64,000 nucleotides of DNA, taken from NCBI GenBank assembly GCA_015066175.1, contig SVOW01000010.1, positions 53,572-117,571 of the forward strand, given 5' to 3'. Positions 32,337-44,088 of this stretch are shown here, piece after piece. The position numbers and the translations under genes were made by a program. Positions within the stretch are counted from its first letter, which is position 1. Each line of letters starts with the position of its first letter. The DNA comes from Oscillospiraceae bacterium (lineage in GTDB: Bacteria > Bacillota > Clostridia > Oscillospirales > Acutalibacteraceae). The notes below the pieces were generated by a model. It did not search any database. It was not told the DNA's origin and saw nothing but the letters and a program-made list of their open reading frames with translations.

Positions 32337-34223
32337 ATGCAATATTTCGCAAAACATTATGATGTTGCAGTTATCGGAGCAGGCCATGCAGGTATTGAAG
32401 CAGGGCTTGCTTCTGCGCGTCTCGGATGTCAGACGTGTGTTTTTACAATAAATCTTGATTGGGTAGGTAATCTCCCGTGTAATCCTTCAATCGGCGGCAC
32501 TTCAAAAGGTCACCTTGTGCGTGAAATTGATGCTCTCGGCGGCGAAATGGGCATTGCAGCTGATTTACATACAATTCAGAACAGAATGCTTAATGTAGGT
32601 AAAGGACCGGCTGTGCATAGTTTACGTGCACAGATTGACAGACGCCTTTATTCACAATATATGAAACACACCCTTGAAAAACAGGAAAATCTTGAACTCA
32701 GACAGGCTGAAATTGTTGATTTGAAGAAAAACGATGAAGGTCTGTGGGAAATGAAAACAAACCTTGAAGCAATTTATACTGCAGAATGTGTAATTCTTGC
32801 AACCGGCACTTTCCTTGGCGGTAAAATATATGTAGGTGATGTGTCTTTTTCAAGTGGTCCTGACGGTATGTTTCCTGCAAATATGCTTTCAGAAGCTCTT
32901 TTACGCCTGGGCATTGAAACAAGAAGATTCAAGACAGGTACTCCGTCTAGAGTAAACAGAAGAAGCGTTAACACTGAAATTCTTGAAATTCAGGAAGGAG
33001 ACGAGGAAACTACACCTTTCTCCTTTAATTATAATTCTAAAATAGAAAATACTGAACCTTGTTATGTTACATATACAAATGAGAAAACTAAAAAAATAAT
33101 CCTTGATAATCTGCACCGTTCTCCTCTTTACGGAGGTAAGATTGATGGTGTTGGTCCGAGATACTGTCCCAGTATTGAAGATAAGATTGTAAGATTTGCA
33201 GAAAAAGAAAGACATCAGATTTTTATTGAACCTTGCGGCAGCAGTGAAAATACTGAAGAAATGTATCTTCAGGGACTTTCATCTTCGTTGCCTGAAGATG
33301 TTCAACTTGCATTTATAAAAACTATTCCCGGACTTGAAAATGTTCAGGTTATGAGAACAGCTTATGCTATTGAATATGATTGCGTTGATCCCCTTACACT
33401 TAAAGCAACACTTGAATTTGAAGATTTTGAAGGTCTTTACGGTGCAGGTCAGTTTAATGGCTCAAGTGGTTATGAAGAAGCTGCAGCACAGGGACTTGTG
33501 GCAGGTATAAATGCAGCAAGAAAAATTAAAGGTAAGGATGAATTCATTCTTGACAGAGCAAGTTCATATATAGGCACTCTTATTGATGACCTTGTTACAA
33601 AAGGTTGCTCTGACCCTTACAGAATGATGACTTCACGTTCAGAATATCGCCTTATTTTAAGGCAGGATAATGCAGATTTGCGTCTTACAGAAAAAGGTTA
33701 TGAAATCGGTCTTATCAGTGAAGAAAGATATAATAAGTTTTTACATAAAAAAGAACTTATAAAACAAGAAGATGAACGAATAAAAAAAGTGGTAATATCG
33801 CCGTCTGATAAGCTTAATGAGATACTTGTTTCACGTGGAACAGCACCAATAAAAACAGGTGTAAGACTTTCTGAACTTATTAAAAGACCTCAGCTTGATT
33901 ACAAAATTCTGTCAGAATTTGACACAGAGCGACCTGATTTACCAAAAGAAATATTTGAACAGGTTGAAATTGAAATCAAATATGAAGGTTATATAAAGCG
34001 TCAGCTTTCACAGATAAATGAAATGAGACGTCTTGAAAACAAAAAAATTGATTTTATCAAAGATTTCAGAGAAATAGTCGGTTTACGTCTTGAAGCACAA
34101 GAAAAACTGAACAAAGTAAAACCTGCGAATATCGGTCAGGCTTCACGTATTTCAGGCGTAAGTCCTGCAGATATTTCAGTATTACTTATTTACTTATCTA
34201 CTCTTGGAAAGGAAAATAATTGA
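32337..34223 (+). CDS. mnmG: tRNA uridine-34 carboxymethylaminomethyl synthesis protein, FAD-binding
   Basis: The 628-residue protein has the FAD-binding [59 protein letters not shown] and the C-terminal [18 protein letters not shown]. With MnmE it modifies U34 of tRNAs reading split codon boxes. mnmE is not in the window. Its coding sequence contains a parS site at 33827-33842. The stop overlaps the rsmG start by one base, the usual mnmG-rsmG arrangement. Confidence 0.97.
   Translation: MQYFAKHYDVAVIGAGHAGIEAGLASARLGCQTCVFTINLDWVGNLPCNPSIGGTSKGHLVREIDALGGEMGIAADLHTIQNRMLNVGKGPAVHSLRAQIDRRLYSQYMKHTLEKQENLELRQAEIVDLKKNDEGLWEMKTNLEAIYTAECVILATGTFLGGKIYVGDVSFSSGPDGMFPANMLSEALLRLGIETRRFKTGTPSRVNRRSVNTEILEIQEGDEETTPFSFNYNSKIENTEPCYVTYTNEKTKKIILDNLHRSPLYGGKIDGVGPRYCPSIEDKIVRFAEKERHQIFIEPCGSSENTEEMYLQGLSSSLPEDVQLAFIKTIPGLENVQVMRTAYAIEYDCVDPLTLKATLEFEDFEGLYGAGQFNGSSGYEEAAAQGLVAGINAARKIKGKDEFILDRASSYIGTLIDDLVTKGCSDPYRMMTSRSEYRLILRQDNADLRLTEKGYEIGLISEERYNKFLHKKELIKQEDERIKKVVISPSDKLNEILVSRGTAPIKTGVRLSELIKRPQLDYKILSEFDTERPDLPKEIFEQVEIEIKYEGYIKRQLSQINEMRRLENKKIDFIKDFREIVGLRLEAQEKLNKVKPANIGQASRISGVSPADISVLLIYLSTLGKENN
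33827..33842. promoter_or_regulatory. parS site 1 (inside mnmG)
   Basis: TGTTTCACGTGGAACA matches the ParB-binding consensus TGTTTCACGTGAAACA at 15 of 16 positions. Confidence 0.88.
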
Positions 34224-34948
34224 TGTTTATATCAAAAGAATTATTCGTTGATTCACTCAAACCTTACAATATAACTCTTTCTGATGAAAAAATTGAAATG
34301 TTTGATAAATACGCGTCTCTTCTTGTAGAATGGAATGCTAAATTCAATCTTACAGCAATAAAAGACCCTGACGGCATTGTTGTCAAACATTTTGTTGACA
34401 GTCTTGCTGTGCTTTCAGAAAATCAGATTGAAGGCACACTTATTGATGTTGGCACAGGAGCCGGTTTTCCAGGACTTCCCCTTTTAATTGCAAATGATAA
34501 CCTTGATGTTACTTTTCTTGACAGTACAGGTAAAAAGATAAAATTTATAGAAACTGTACTTGACGAATTGGGTTTATTTGCTGACACTGTAAATGCACGG
34601 GCAGAAGAAGCAGCAAGAGATGAATTTCTGCGTGAAAGCTTTGATTTTGCTACGGCAAGAGCAGTTTCTAATTTACGTGATTTGTCAGAATATTGCTTAC
34701 CTTTTGTAAAAGTAGGCGGAAAATTTATTTCTATGAAAAGTGCTAAAACAGAAGAAGAAATAACCGATGCAAAAGAAGCAATAAAGGTTCTCGGCGGTGA
34801 AATTGAGAAAATCAATTCATTTGAACTTGCTGATTGCGGAGAAAGAACACTTATTTTCATAAAAAAAGTTCGTCCTACTCCGACAAAATATCCGAGAAAT
34901 TATTCGCAGATTATAAAAAATCCCATTGTTTCACGTGGAACAAAATAA
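34223..34948 (+). CDS. rsmG: 16S rRNA (guanine-527-N7) methyltransferase
   Basis: The roughly 241-residue protein has the SAM-binding motif DVGTGAGFPGLPLLI, the following VTFLDSTGKKIKFIETV and the RAxSNLRDLSEYCLPF segment typical of RsmG (GidB). It methylates G527 of 16S rRNA. ATG 34223 overlaps the mnmG stop (TGATG). A parS site (34927-34942) lies inside its last codons. Confidence 0.96.
   Translation: MFISKELFVDSLKPYNITLSDEKIEMFDKYASLLVEWNAKFNLTAIKDPDGIVVKHFVDSLAVLSENQIEGTLIDVGTGAGFPGLPLLIANDNLDVTFLDSTGKKIKFIETVLDELGLFADTVNARAEEAARDEFLRESFDFATARAVSNLRDLSEYCLPFVKVGGKFISMKSAKTEEEITDAKEAIKVLGGEIEKINSFELADCGERTLIFIKKVRPTPTKYPRNYSQIIKNPIVSRGTK
34927..34942. promoter_or_regulatory. parS site 2 (3' end of rsmG)
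   Basis: TGTTTCACGTGGAACA is identical to site 1, one mismatch from consensus. It lies about 100 bases before the divergent ParB-like gene. Confidence 0.9.
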
Positions 34949-35044
34949 AATAATGTAGATTTCTGGCTGATTTTTATGCTGGACAAACTTCCCCTGAAGA
35001 TGTATTCTTGATTCATCGAGAACACATTCTTTGGGGGCTTTTTA

Positions 35045-35833
35045 ATGCATGATGAAAATGCAGGACAGATAATATATATTGAGTGCAATAAAATCATCAG
35101 TGAAAGCGATAAAAGGACGCATAGTGATATTGTTCCTTTATCTGAAAATATAAAAAAATATGGTATTATTCAGCCAATTCATGTGCGTCCCGTAAAATAT
35201 GGCTTATATGAAATTGTAAACGGCAAAAGAAGATTTGCAGCTGCAAAACTTTCAGGACTCAGCAGCGTTCCTTGCATAATAATGAACATTGATCATAAAA
35301 CATCAGTAGCTTATAATTATATAGAAAATTCTTTCAGAAAAAACATTGATTATTTTGAAGAAGCTGAAATTATAAAAAATCTTATTATTGACCAGCAATA
35401 TACAATTGAAGAAATATCTTACTTGCTCTGTACAGATATTTTTGATGTTATAAATAAACTCAAAATTTTACATTTTTCAGCTGAAAATAAAATTAAAATC
35501 AAACAGGTAAAATTGTCTTTTAATCAATGCATTATGCTTCTAAAGCTTGAAAATACTGAATTTTTTGAAAAAGCTATTGAAGCAGTAACAACAAATTTTT
35601 TGAATGAAAATCAGACAAAAGAGTTGGTAAATAAACTTTTATCAGATAAACGTAATACAATTATTTTCAAAGATATCAGAATATTTTCAAATACTATTCT
35701 GCATGCTGTTCAAAAAATGAATTCAGCAGGTATAAAAACAGATTACAGCGAAACGGAAACAGATGAAAATATAAAATATTCAATTATTGTTTCAAAGCAT
35801 AATAAATGCGGTATGAAGTCACATAATGTGTGA
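35045..35833 (+). CDS. Divergent ParB-family protein (Noc position)
   Basis: The 262-residue protein lies where Noc or a second ParB is found in Firmicutes, between rsmG and parA. The ParB N-terminal domain is recognisable: IQPIHVRPVKYGLYEIVNGKRRFAAAKL (CTP-binding GxxR box) and YIENSFRKNIDYFEEAE. The helix-turn-helix (YTIEEISYLLCTDIFDVINKL) differs strongly from that of the true ParB at 36903 (LTQEEVSEKVGKSRSAIANSL), so its DNA target may differ. The C-terminal 90 residues do not resemble a ParB dimer domain. It could be a nucleoid-occlusion factor, but this is inference. No start alternative is better than ATG 35045. Confidence 0.82.
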   Translation: MHDENAGQIIYIECNKIISESDKRTHSDIVPLSENIKKYGIIQPIHVRPVKYGLYEIVNGKRRFAAAKLSGLSSVPCIIMNIDHKTSVAYNYIENSFRKNIDYFEEAEIIKNLIIDQQYTIEEISYLLCTDIFDVINKLKILHFSAENKIKIKQVKLSFNQCIMLLKLENTEFFEKAIEAVTTNFLNENQTKELVNKLLSDKRNTIIFKDIRIFSNTILHAVQKMNSAGIKTDYSETETDENIKYSIIVSKHNKCGMKSHNV

Positions 35834-35891
35834 TTTTATATACAAGGGCGAAAGCCCACCCATATCTTTCTCTTTCACACCCCACATCCAC

Positions 35892-35940
35892 AAACAAGCG
35901 AGGGAGCAGTCCTTTTTCAGGGCTGCTCCTTTGCTTGTTT
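35892..35940 (+). terminator. Stem-loop preceding parS site 3
   Basis: AAACAAGCGAGGGAGCAG pairs with CTGCTCCTTTGCTTGTTT (two G-U pairs). There is no strong T run afterwards; instead the stem merges into the parS palindrome. It may terminate the upstream transcript. Confidence 0.6.
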
Positions 35941-35951
35941 CACGTGAAACA
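35936..35951. promoter_or_regulatory. parS site 3 (perfect consensus)
   Basis: TGTTTCACGTGAAACA is a perfect 16-bp match to the ParB site, overlapping the 3' arm of a hairpin and followed by an AT-rich stretch of about 100 bases. Confidence 0.95.
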
Positions 35952-36049
35952 TTTTATTTTTTGTGTTCTCATTTGTGTTCTTATATTATATTTATATATA
36001 ATTAATATAAAATTTATTTATTTTCATCTAAATAATGAATCTAAATTTC
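35952..36049. other. AT-rich tract between parS and the parA promoter
   Basis: Almost pure A/T sequence with TTATATTATATTTATATATA-type runs and no gene. A DNA-unwinding role is conceivable, but I see no DnaA-box cluster in it. Confidence 0.4.
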
Positions 36050-36078
36050 TTGCAATTTTATTATATCTATGATATAAT
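36050..36078 (+). promoter_or_regulatory. parA-parB promoter
   Basis: TTGCAA (36050-36055) and TATAAT (36073-36078) are 17 bases apart, 53 bases before the chosen parA start. Confidence 0.82.
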
Positions 36079-36130
36079 AAGACAATTATTGTGGAGAATT
36101 TCCGTTTTTACAGATAGGAGAACTTCAGAT

Positions 36131-36898
36131 ATGGGAAAAACCATTGCTATTGTTAACCAAAAAGGCGGTGTAGGTAAAACAACAACCGCAGTTAATCTTG
36201 TTGCTTCATTAGGCAGCAAAGGATATAAAACTTTACTTGTAGATATCGACCCTCAGGGAAATACAACAAGCGGTCTCGGTGTAAATAAAAGAAATGTTTC
36301 AAAATCTTCTTATGATCTTCTTACAGGTAATGCAAGAGTAAGCGATGTGATAATCAACACTGAATTCAAAAACGTAAGTATTATTCCGTCAAGCATAAAT
36401 CTTGCAGGTGCAGAGATAGAACTTGTGGATGTAAAGAACAGAGAATCAAAACTCAAAAATGCACTTGCTCTTATTAAAAATGATTTTAATTTTATTTTTC
36501 TCGATTGTCCCCCTTCTCTCGGTCTTATCACACTTAATGCACTTTGTTGTACAGATACTTTCTTTGTGCCCATACAATGCGAATATTACGCTTTGGAAGG
36601 CCTTTCACAGCTTATGTCAACAGTAAGACAAGTAAAGAAGCTTTATAACGAATATATCGACCTTGAAGGCATTTTACTTACAATGTATGACGGAAGACTC
36701 AATCTTACTCAGCAGGTTGTTGAAGAAGTTAAAAAGTTCTTCCCTAAAAAAGTTTATTCAACAGTTATTCCGAGAAATGTAAGACTTTCAGAAGCTCCCA
36801 GTTTCGGACAACCTGTATTTTACTATGATAAACATTCAAAAGGTGCAGAGGCTTATATGAACCTTGCAGATGAATTTTTACAGATGAACAGGAAGTGA
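36131..36898 (+). CDS. parA: Chromosome partitioning ATPase ParA (Soj)
   Basis: The 255-residue protein begins MGKTIAIVNQKGGVGKTTTAVNL, with the deviant Walker A. It continues with TLLVDIDPQGNTTSGLG and FIFLDCPPSLGLITLNAL and has DNA-binding Arg/Lys near the end (VIPRNVRLSEAPSFGQP). It drives origin segregation with ParB and, in relatives, regulates DnaA. The frame is open from 36035, but the promoter and the AGGAGA before ATG 36131 fix the start. Four bases separate it from parB. Confidence 0.97.
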   Translation: MGKTIAIVNQKGGVGKTTTAVNLVASLGSKGYKTLLVDIDPQGNTTSGLGVNKRNVSKSSYDLLTGNARVSDVIINTEFKNVSIIPSSINLAGAEIELVDVKNRESKLKNALALIKNDFNFIFLDCPPSLGLITLNALCCTDTFFVPIQCEYYALEGLSQLMSTVRQVKKLYNEYIDLEGILLTMYDGRLNLTQQVVEEVKKFFPKKVYSTVIPRNVRLSEAPSFGQPVFYYDKHSKGAEAYMNLADEFLQMNRK

Positions 36899-36902
36899 AT
36901 AT

Positions 36903-37760
36903 ATGGCATCTAAAAAAGGCCTTGGAAGAGGCATAGAATCTCTTTTTAATGAAAATTCTTTAGAAGAAATTAACACTTCTTCTGCAGAAAAAATTAAATT
37001 AGTTGATATAGTTCCTAATAAAGACCAGCCCAGAAAAAAATTCAATGAAGTTGCTTTAAAAGAACTTGCAGACAGCATCTCTCAGCATGGTGTTATTCAG
37101 CCGTTGCTTGTACGTCCCCTTTCAGGCGGTACATACCAGCTTATAGCCGGCGAAAGAAGATGGCGTGCTTCAAGAATGGCAGGCATAAAAGAAGTTCCTG
37201 TAGTTATTAAAGAACTTACTGATGAAGAAGCTTCAGTTCTTTCAATGATTGAAAATCTTCAGCGTGAAGACCTGAATGCAATTGAAGAAGCAGCGGGAAT
37301 AAAATATCTTATGACAAAATACGGTCTTACGCAGGAAGAAGTAAGCGAAAAAGTCGGAAAATCACGTTCTGCAATAGCAAACTCATTAAGACTTTTAAAA
37401 CTTCCTACAAGTATTTCAGAATATGTTTCAGACGGAATTATTTCTGCAGGCCATGCAAAAGCACTTCTTCCTCTTGAGGATGAAGAAAAAATGATTTATC
37501 TTTGCAACATCATAATAAAAGATAATTTATCTGTAAGAGATGTTGAAAAAGCCGTTAAAAATATGATGGCTGAAAAGAAAACAAAAAAGAAAAAATCAAG
37601 AGATAAATTTTTTGATGAAGTTGAATTATCACTTAATGATACCTTAAAAAGAAAAATAAAAATCAGTTCAACTGCAAAAAATAAAGGTACTATCACAATC
37701 GAATTTTTCGATAAAGATGACCTTAAAAACTTTGTAAAATATTTTGATGAAAATAAATAA
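36903..37760 (+). CDS. parB: Chromosome partitioning protein ParB (Spo0J)
   Basis: The 285-residue ParB has all canonical parts: DIVPNKDQPRKKF, the CTP-binding GERRWRASRMAG and ENLQREDLNAIEEA boxes, a classic helix-turn-helix (LTQEEVSEKVGKSRSAIANSLRLL), GHAKALL, and a C-terminal dimer domain (TITIEFFDKDDLKNFVKYF). It loads at parS and slides as a CTP clamp. Three parS sites lie within 3.1 kb upstream of its start. Confidence 0.98.
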   Translation: MASKKGLGRGIESLFNENSLEEINTSSAEKIKLVDIVPNKDQPRKKFNEVALKELADSISQHGVIQPLLVRPLSGGTYQLIAGERRWRASRMAGIKEVPVVIKELTDEEASVLSMIENLQREDLNAIEEAAGIKYLMTKYGLTQEEVSEKVGKSRSAIANSLRLLKLPTSISEYVSDGIISAGHAKALLPLEDEEKMIYLCNIIIKDNLSVRDVEKAVKNMMAEKKTKKKKSRDKFFDEVELSLNDTLKRKIKISSTAKNKGTITIEFFDKDDLKNFVKYFDENK

Positions 37761-37775
37761 CAGGAGACGGTAAAA

Positions 37776-39044
37776 ATGTTAGACATTAAAGTAATCAGAG
37801 AAAATCCCGAAAAAGTTAAAGCAGCAATGAAAACAAGAAATAAGGATATGGACAGTCTTGTTGATGAAGTGCTTTCAATTGACGTTGAGCGCCGTGCTCT
37901 TATGACCGAAACAGACGCTTATAAAAAAGAACAGAATGAAGCAAGTAAAAAAATTCCCCAGATAAAAAAAGAAGGCGGAGATATCTCTGAAATTATGCAG
38001 AGAATGAATGAAATTAAAGAACTCGTTAAGAAAAACGATGCTTTACTTTCAGAGCTTGAAGAAAAACAGAAAAAAATTATGTATGAATTCCCAAACATTC
38101 CCAGCGAAACAACACCTATCGGTAAAGATGATTCAGAGAATGTTGAAATAAGAAAATGGGGCGAACCCAGAAACTTTGACTTTGAAGCAAAAGCACATTG
38201 GGATATCGGCGCAAATCTCGGAATTTTAGACCCTGAAACAGCAGCTAAAGTTACAGGTGCAAGATTCCATTTTTATAAAGGTCTCGGTGCAAAACTTGAA
38301 AGAGCAATTATAAACTTCTTCCTTAACACTCACATTGAAAACGGTTACACAGAAGTTATGCCTCCTTACCTTGTAAACAGAGCTTCAATGACAGGCACAG
38401 GTCAGCTTCCTAAATTTGAAGAAGATGCTTTCAAAACAACTGATGATTATTTCCTTATTCCCACAGCAGAAGTTCCTGTTACAAATATGCACCGTGATGA
38501 AATTCTTGACGGAGCAAAGCTTCCCATCAGCTATTGTGCATATTCAGCATGCTTCAGAGCAGAAGCAGGTTCAGCAGGCAGAGACACAAGAGGTCTTATC
38601 AGACAGCATCAGTTCAATAAAGTTGAACTTGTTAAATTTGCAGATCCCGAAACATCTTATGATGAACTTGAAAAACTCACAAACGATGCAGAAAGAGTTC
38701 TTCAACTTCTTGGTCTTCCTTACAGAGTTGTTGCTCTTTCATCAGGTGATATCGGCTTCTCATCAGCAAAAACTTATGATATAGAAGTATGGATGCCTTC
38801 TTACGGCAGATATGTTGAAATTTCTTCATGCTCAAACTTTGAAGATTTCCAGGCAAGAAGAGCTTCAATCAGATTCAAAAAAGATCCTAAAGCAAAAGCA
38901 CAGCTTGTTCACACACTTAACGGCTCAGGTGTTGCAATCGGCAGAACAACTGCTGCAATTCTTGAAAACTTCCAGAACGAAGACGGTTCAGTTACAATTC
39001 CCGAAGTTCTTATTCCTTATATGGGTACAGATATTATTAAATAA
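37776..39044 (+). CDS. serS: Seryl-tRNA synthetase
   Basis: The 422-residue class II enzyme has the N-terminal coiled-coil tRNA-binding arm (about 30-100) and motif 2 [25 protein letters not shown]. Motif 3 is [19 protein letters not shown]. Length is standard. It sits 15 bases after parB and has no T-box leader. The following intergenic region is where dnaA would be expected. Confidence 0.97.
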   Translation: MLDIKVIRENPEKVKAAMKTRNKDMDSLVDEVLSIDVERRALMTETDAYKKEQNEASKKIPQIKKEGGDISEIMQRMNEIKELVKKNDALLSELEEKQKKIMYEFPNIPSETTPIGKDDSENVEIRKWGEPRNFDFEAKAHWDIGANLGILDPETAAKVTGARFHFYKGLGAKLERAIINFFLNTHIENGYTEVMPPYLVNRASMTGTGQLPKFEEDAFKTTDDYFLIPTAEVPVTNMHRDEILDGAKLPISYCAYSACFRAEAGSAGRDTRGLIRQHQFNKVELVKFADPETSYDELEKLTNDAERVLQLLGLPYRVVALSSGDIGFSSAKTYDIEVWMPSYGRYVEISSCSNFEDFQARRASIRFKKDPKAKAQLVHTLNGSGVAIGRTTAAILENFQNEDGSVTIPEVLIPYMGTDIIK

Positions 39045-39283
39045 TCTGAAAAAGTTTTCCACAATTTTTTACATTTTCCACACTGAGTTTTTAAAGATTT
39101 CAATACAACTTTTTATTATGTGTGAAAATATAAAAATTATTCAGATTTTTTCCATAATTTATTTTTTGATTATTTCAAGTAAAATAAAGGAATTTTTAAG
39201 TTTTCAACATTTTACACAGCCCCTAATACTAATACTAAAATAATTATTATATTTTATTTTCTTTTAACACGGAGGTTTTTCAG
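39045..39283. other. AT-rich region before dnaN with DnaA-box-like sites (candidate origin)
   Basis: TTTTCCACA occurs at 39055-39063 and 39074-39082, one mismatch from TTATCCACA. Weaker relatives are TTTACACA (39211-39218) and TTTTTCCAT near 39150. The rest is AT-rich with no gene. Together with parS, dnaN, gyrBA and gene orientation it is a candidate oriC. The small number of boxes keeps confidence moderate. Confidence 0.5.
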
Positions 39284-40390
39284 ATGAGAGTAATTTGCGA
39301 TACACAAAAATTATCTGAAGTTTGTCAGATAATGCAAAAAGTTGTTTCTACTAAATCTACTATTCCCGCAATAGAAGGTATTTTACTTAAAGCACTTGGA
39401 AATGAGCTTATTTTAAGTGCTTATGACCTTGAAGTTGGTATAAACACTTCTATAACGGCAAAAATTGAAGAACCGGGCAGCATTGTTCTCAATGCAAAAA
39501 CTCTTTGTGATATTCTTCGTCATCTTCCCGGTGAAACAGTTTCAATTTCTTCTGAAGATGACAGACTTAAATACAAAATCAAAAGCGGAGAAGCAGAATT
39601 TTCATTAATGGGTATTTCTGCAACTGATTTCCCTGAAATTCCCAATGTTGATTCAGGATTTCCTATTGTGGTAGACAGCAAAATTCTCAAAGAAATGGTA
39701 AGCCAGACTATTTTTGCAGTTGCTACAAATGATTCTAAAGTTATACATACAGGTATTAAATTTGAAATTTCTGAAAAGAAAATAAAGCTCGTTGCTCTTG
39801 ATGGTTTCAGACTTGCAATCAGAACAGAAAATATTGATTATTCAGGAAAAGATGTTTCATTTGTTGTTCCTGCAAAATCTATTGATGAAGTCGTTAAAAC
39901 AGCAAGCGACCCTGACAGTGTGATTGCTATTAACGTAGGAAAAAGACATATCAGCTTTGAAGTTGAAAATTATACAATTGTTTCAAGACTTCTTGAAGGT
40001 GAATTTTTGAATTATACAACTGCTATTCCACTTTCAGGCACAACAATAGCACGTGTTGATACAAAAACTTTTATCAAAAGTATTGAAAGAACTTCACTTA
40101 TCATCACAGATAAATTCAAGAGCCCATTAAGATGCATTTTTGATACAGATTCAATCAAAATTTCAAGCGTTACTTCTGTTGGTACTGCAAATGATAAAAT
40201 TCCTGCAAAAATTGACGGCGGAAGAGTTGAAATCGGTTTCAATAACAGATACATTTTCGATGCACTTAAAAACTGTAACGTGGATGAAGTAAGAATTGAA
40301 CTTAACGGACCTACTTCACCTATAGTTATTCTTCCTCCTGAAAATGATAATTTCCTTTATCTTGTTCTTCCAATGAGGTTAAAAGCATAA
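39284..40390 (+). CDS. dnaN: DNA polymerase III beta subunit (sliding clamp)
   Basis: The 368-residue protein has the three repeated clamp domains: MRVICDTQKLSEVCQIMQKVV, TIPAIEGILLKA and DDRLKYKIKSGEAEFSLMGI. The C-terminal VILPPENDNFLYLVLPMRL contains the PMRL ending that binds clamp partners. ATG follows ACGGAGG. It overlaps the S4-domain gene by one base. dnaA does not precede it. Confidence 0.98.
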   Translation: MRVICDTQKLSEVCQIMQKVVSTKSTIPAIEGILLKALGNELILSAYDLEVGINTSITAKIEEPGSIVLNAKTLCDILRHLPGETVSISSEDDRLKYKIKSGEAEFSLMGISATDFPEIPNVDSGFPIVVDSKILKEMVSQTIFAVATNDSKVIHTGIKFEISEKKIKLVALDGFRLAIRTENIDYSGKDVSFVVPAKSIDEVVKTASDPDSVIAINVGKRHISFEVENYTIVSRLLEGEFLNYTTAIPLSGTTIARVDTKTFIKSIERTSLIITDKFKSPLRCIFDTDSIKISSVTSVGTANDKIPAKIDGGRVEIGFNNRYIFDALKNCNVDEVRIELNGPTSPIVILPPENDNFLYLVLPMRLKA

Positions 40391-40629
40391 TGAAAATAAA
40401 AGTAAAAATAAAAGAAAAAGAAACTAAAAAGGTATCTATAGATACTGAGTTTATAAGACTTGATGCTTTTCTTAAAATCTGCGATGCAGTTCAGAGCGGC
40501 GGTCATGCGAAGATTGTGATTCAGGAAGGCGAAGTCAAAGTAAACGGAGAAGTCTGTACTCAGAGAGGTAAAAAAATGCGTACAGGTGACAAAGCTGAAT
40601 TTGAAAGAAAAATTTACGAGATTGTATAA
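40390..40629 (+). CDS. yaaA: S4-domain RNA-binding protein (YaaA family)
   Basis: The 79-residue protein has an S4 fold: FIRLDAFLKICDAVQSGGHAKIVIQEGEVKVNGEVCTQRGKKM. The homologue between dnaN and recF in B. subtilis is YaaA (RlbA), thought to act in ribosome assembly. Both ends overlap neighbours by one base (TAATG), so translation of the three genes is coupled. Confidence 0.93.
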   Translation: MKIKVKIKEKETKKVSIDTEFIRLDAFLKICDAVQSGGHAKIVIQEGEVKVNGEVCTQRGKKMRTGDKAEFERKIYEIV

Positions 40630-41726
40630 TGAAAATTACAAGATTGAATTTATCAGATTTCCGTAATTTGCAAGACGTTGAATTTATTCCTGATGAAGGT
40701 ATAAATGTTATTTATGGTGAAAACGGACAGGGAAAAACAAATATAATTGAAGCTATATGGCTTTTTACGGGTTTTAAAAGTTTCAGAACAAGAAAAAATT
40801 CTGAAATGATTCCTTATGAAAAAGAAAAATATGAAATTGAAATGGATTATTTTTCAGAAAACAGGGAACAGAATATAAAATTTATAAGTGACATTTCAAA
40901 ACAGGAAACTTATAAAAACGGAATAAAAATGGTTTCACCCAGGAGTATTATAGGAGAATTTTTTTCAGTTGTTTTTTCCCCTGCTCATCTTAACCTTATC
41001 AAAGGCGGACCTGATGAAAAAAGAAGATTTTTAGATATTGCAATAAGTCAGTTGAAGCCGTCTTATGCAAGAATGCTTTCAGATTATGTGAGAAGTTTGA
41101 AACAGAGAAATGCGCTTCTTAAAAATTTTAATGACACTTCTTATGAATATGATATGCTTGATTGCTGGGATGAAACGATTTCCACACTCGGTGGAAAAAT
41201 AACTGCAGAAAGAATTAAATATACAGATGCTTTAACTGAATCTGCAATAGAAATTTACGACGGAATTTCTAACGGCAGAGAAATATTGAATATAAAATAT
41301 AATCAGGTTGGCAGAGAAGATAAATTTGAAGAAAAAGATATAATTTTTTCTTTGAGTGATGCTTTGAAAAAATCAAGAGAAAACGATATAAAAAATAAAT
41401 TTACATCAAAAGGTCCTCACAGAGATGATTTTGACGTAATTCTTAATTCAAAAAATATAAAAAATTTCGGCTCACAAGGTCAGCAGAGGTCTGCAGCTTT
41501 ATCATTGAAACTTGCAGAAGCTTCTCTTATAAAAAAAATAAATGATGAACAGCCTGTGGCTTTACTTGATGACGTTATGAGTGAACTTGACACTTCAAGG
41601 CAGGATTATATTTTAAATAAATTGAAAGATTGGCAGGTTTTTATTTCCTGCTGTGAACCTACTCAGGTTTTGAGAATGCAGAGCGGTAAAAGTTTTCATG
41701 TTGAAAACGGTAAAATAATTTTTTAA
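40629..41726 (+). CDS. recF: DNA replication and repair protein RecF
   Basis: The 365-residue SMC-like ATPase has Walker A GENGQGKTNIIEA, KFTSKGPHRDDFDV, the signature GSQGQQRSAALSLKLAEA and Walker B PVALLDDVMSELD. It loads RecA at gaps with RecO and RecR. The position between yaaA and remB matches B. subtilis. Confidence 0.97.
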   Translation: MKITRLNLSDFRNLQDVEFIPDEGINVIYGENGQGKTNIIEAIWLFTGFKSFRTRKNSEMIPYEKEKYEIEMDYFSENREQNIKFISDISKQETYKNGIKMVSPRSIIGEFFSVVFSPAHLNLIKGGPDEKRRFLDIAISQLKPSYARMLSDYVRSLKQRNALLKNFNDTSYEYDMLDCWDETISTLGGKITAERIKYTDALTESAIEIYDGISNGREILNIKYNQVGREDKFEEKDIIFSLSDALKKSRENDIKNKFTSKGPHRDDFDVILNSKNIKNFGSQGQQRSAALSLKLAEASLIKKINDEQPVALLDDVMSELDTSRQDYILNKLKDWQVFISCCEPTQVLRMQSGKSFHVENGKIIF

Positions 41727-41736
41727 AGGTGATAAA

Positions 41737-44051
<2,315 letters not shown>

Positions 44052-44088
44052 TTTTGTTTTTGTAAAAAAATAAGGAACGGTGAATATA

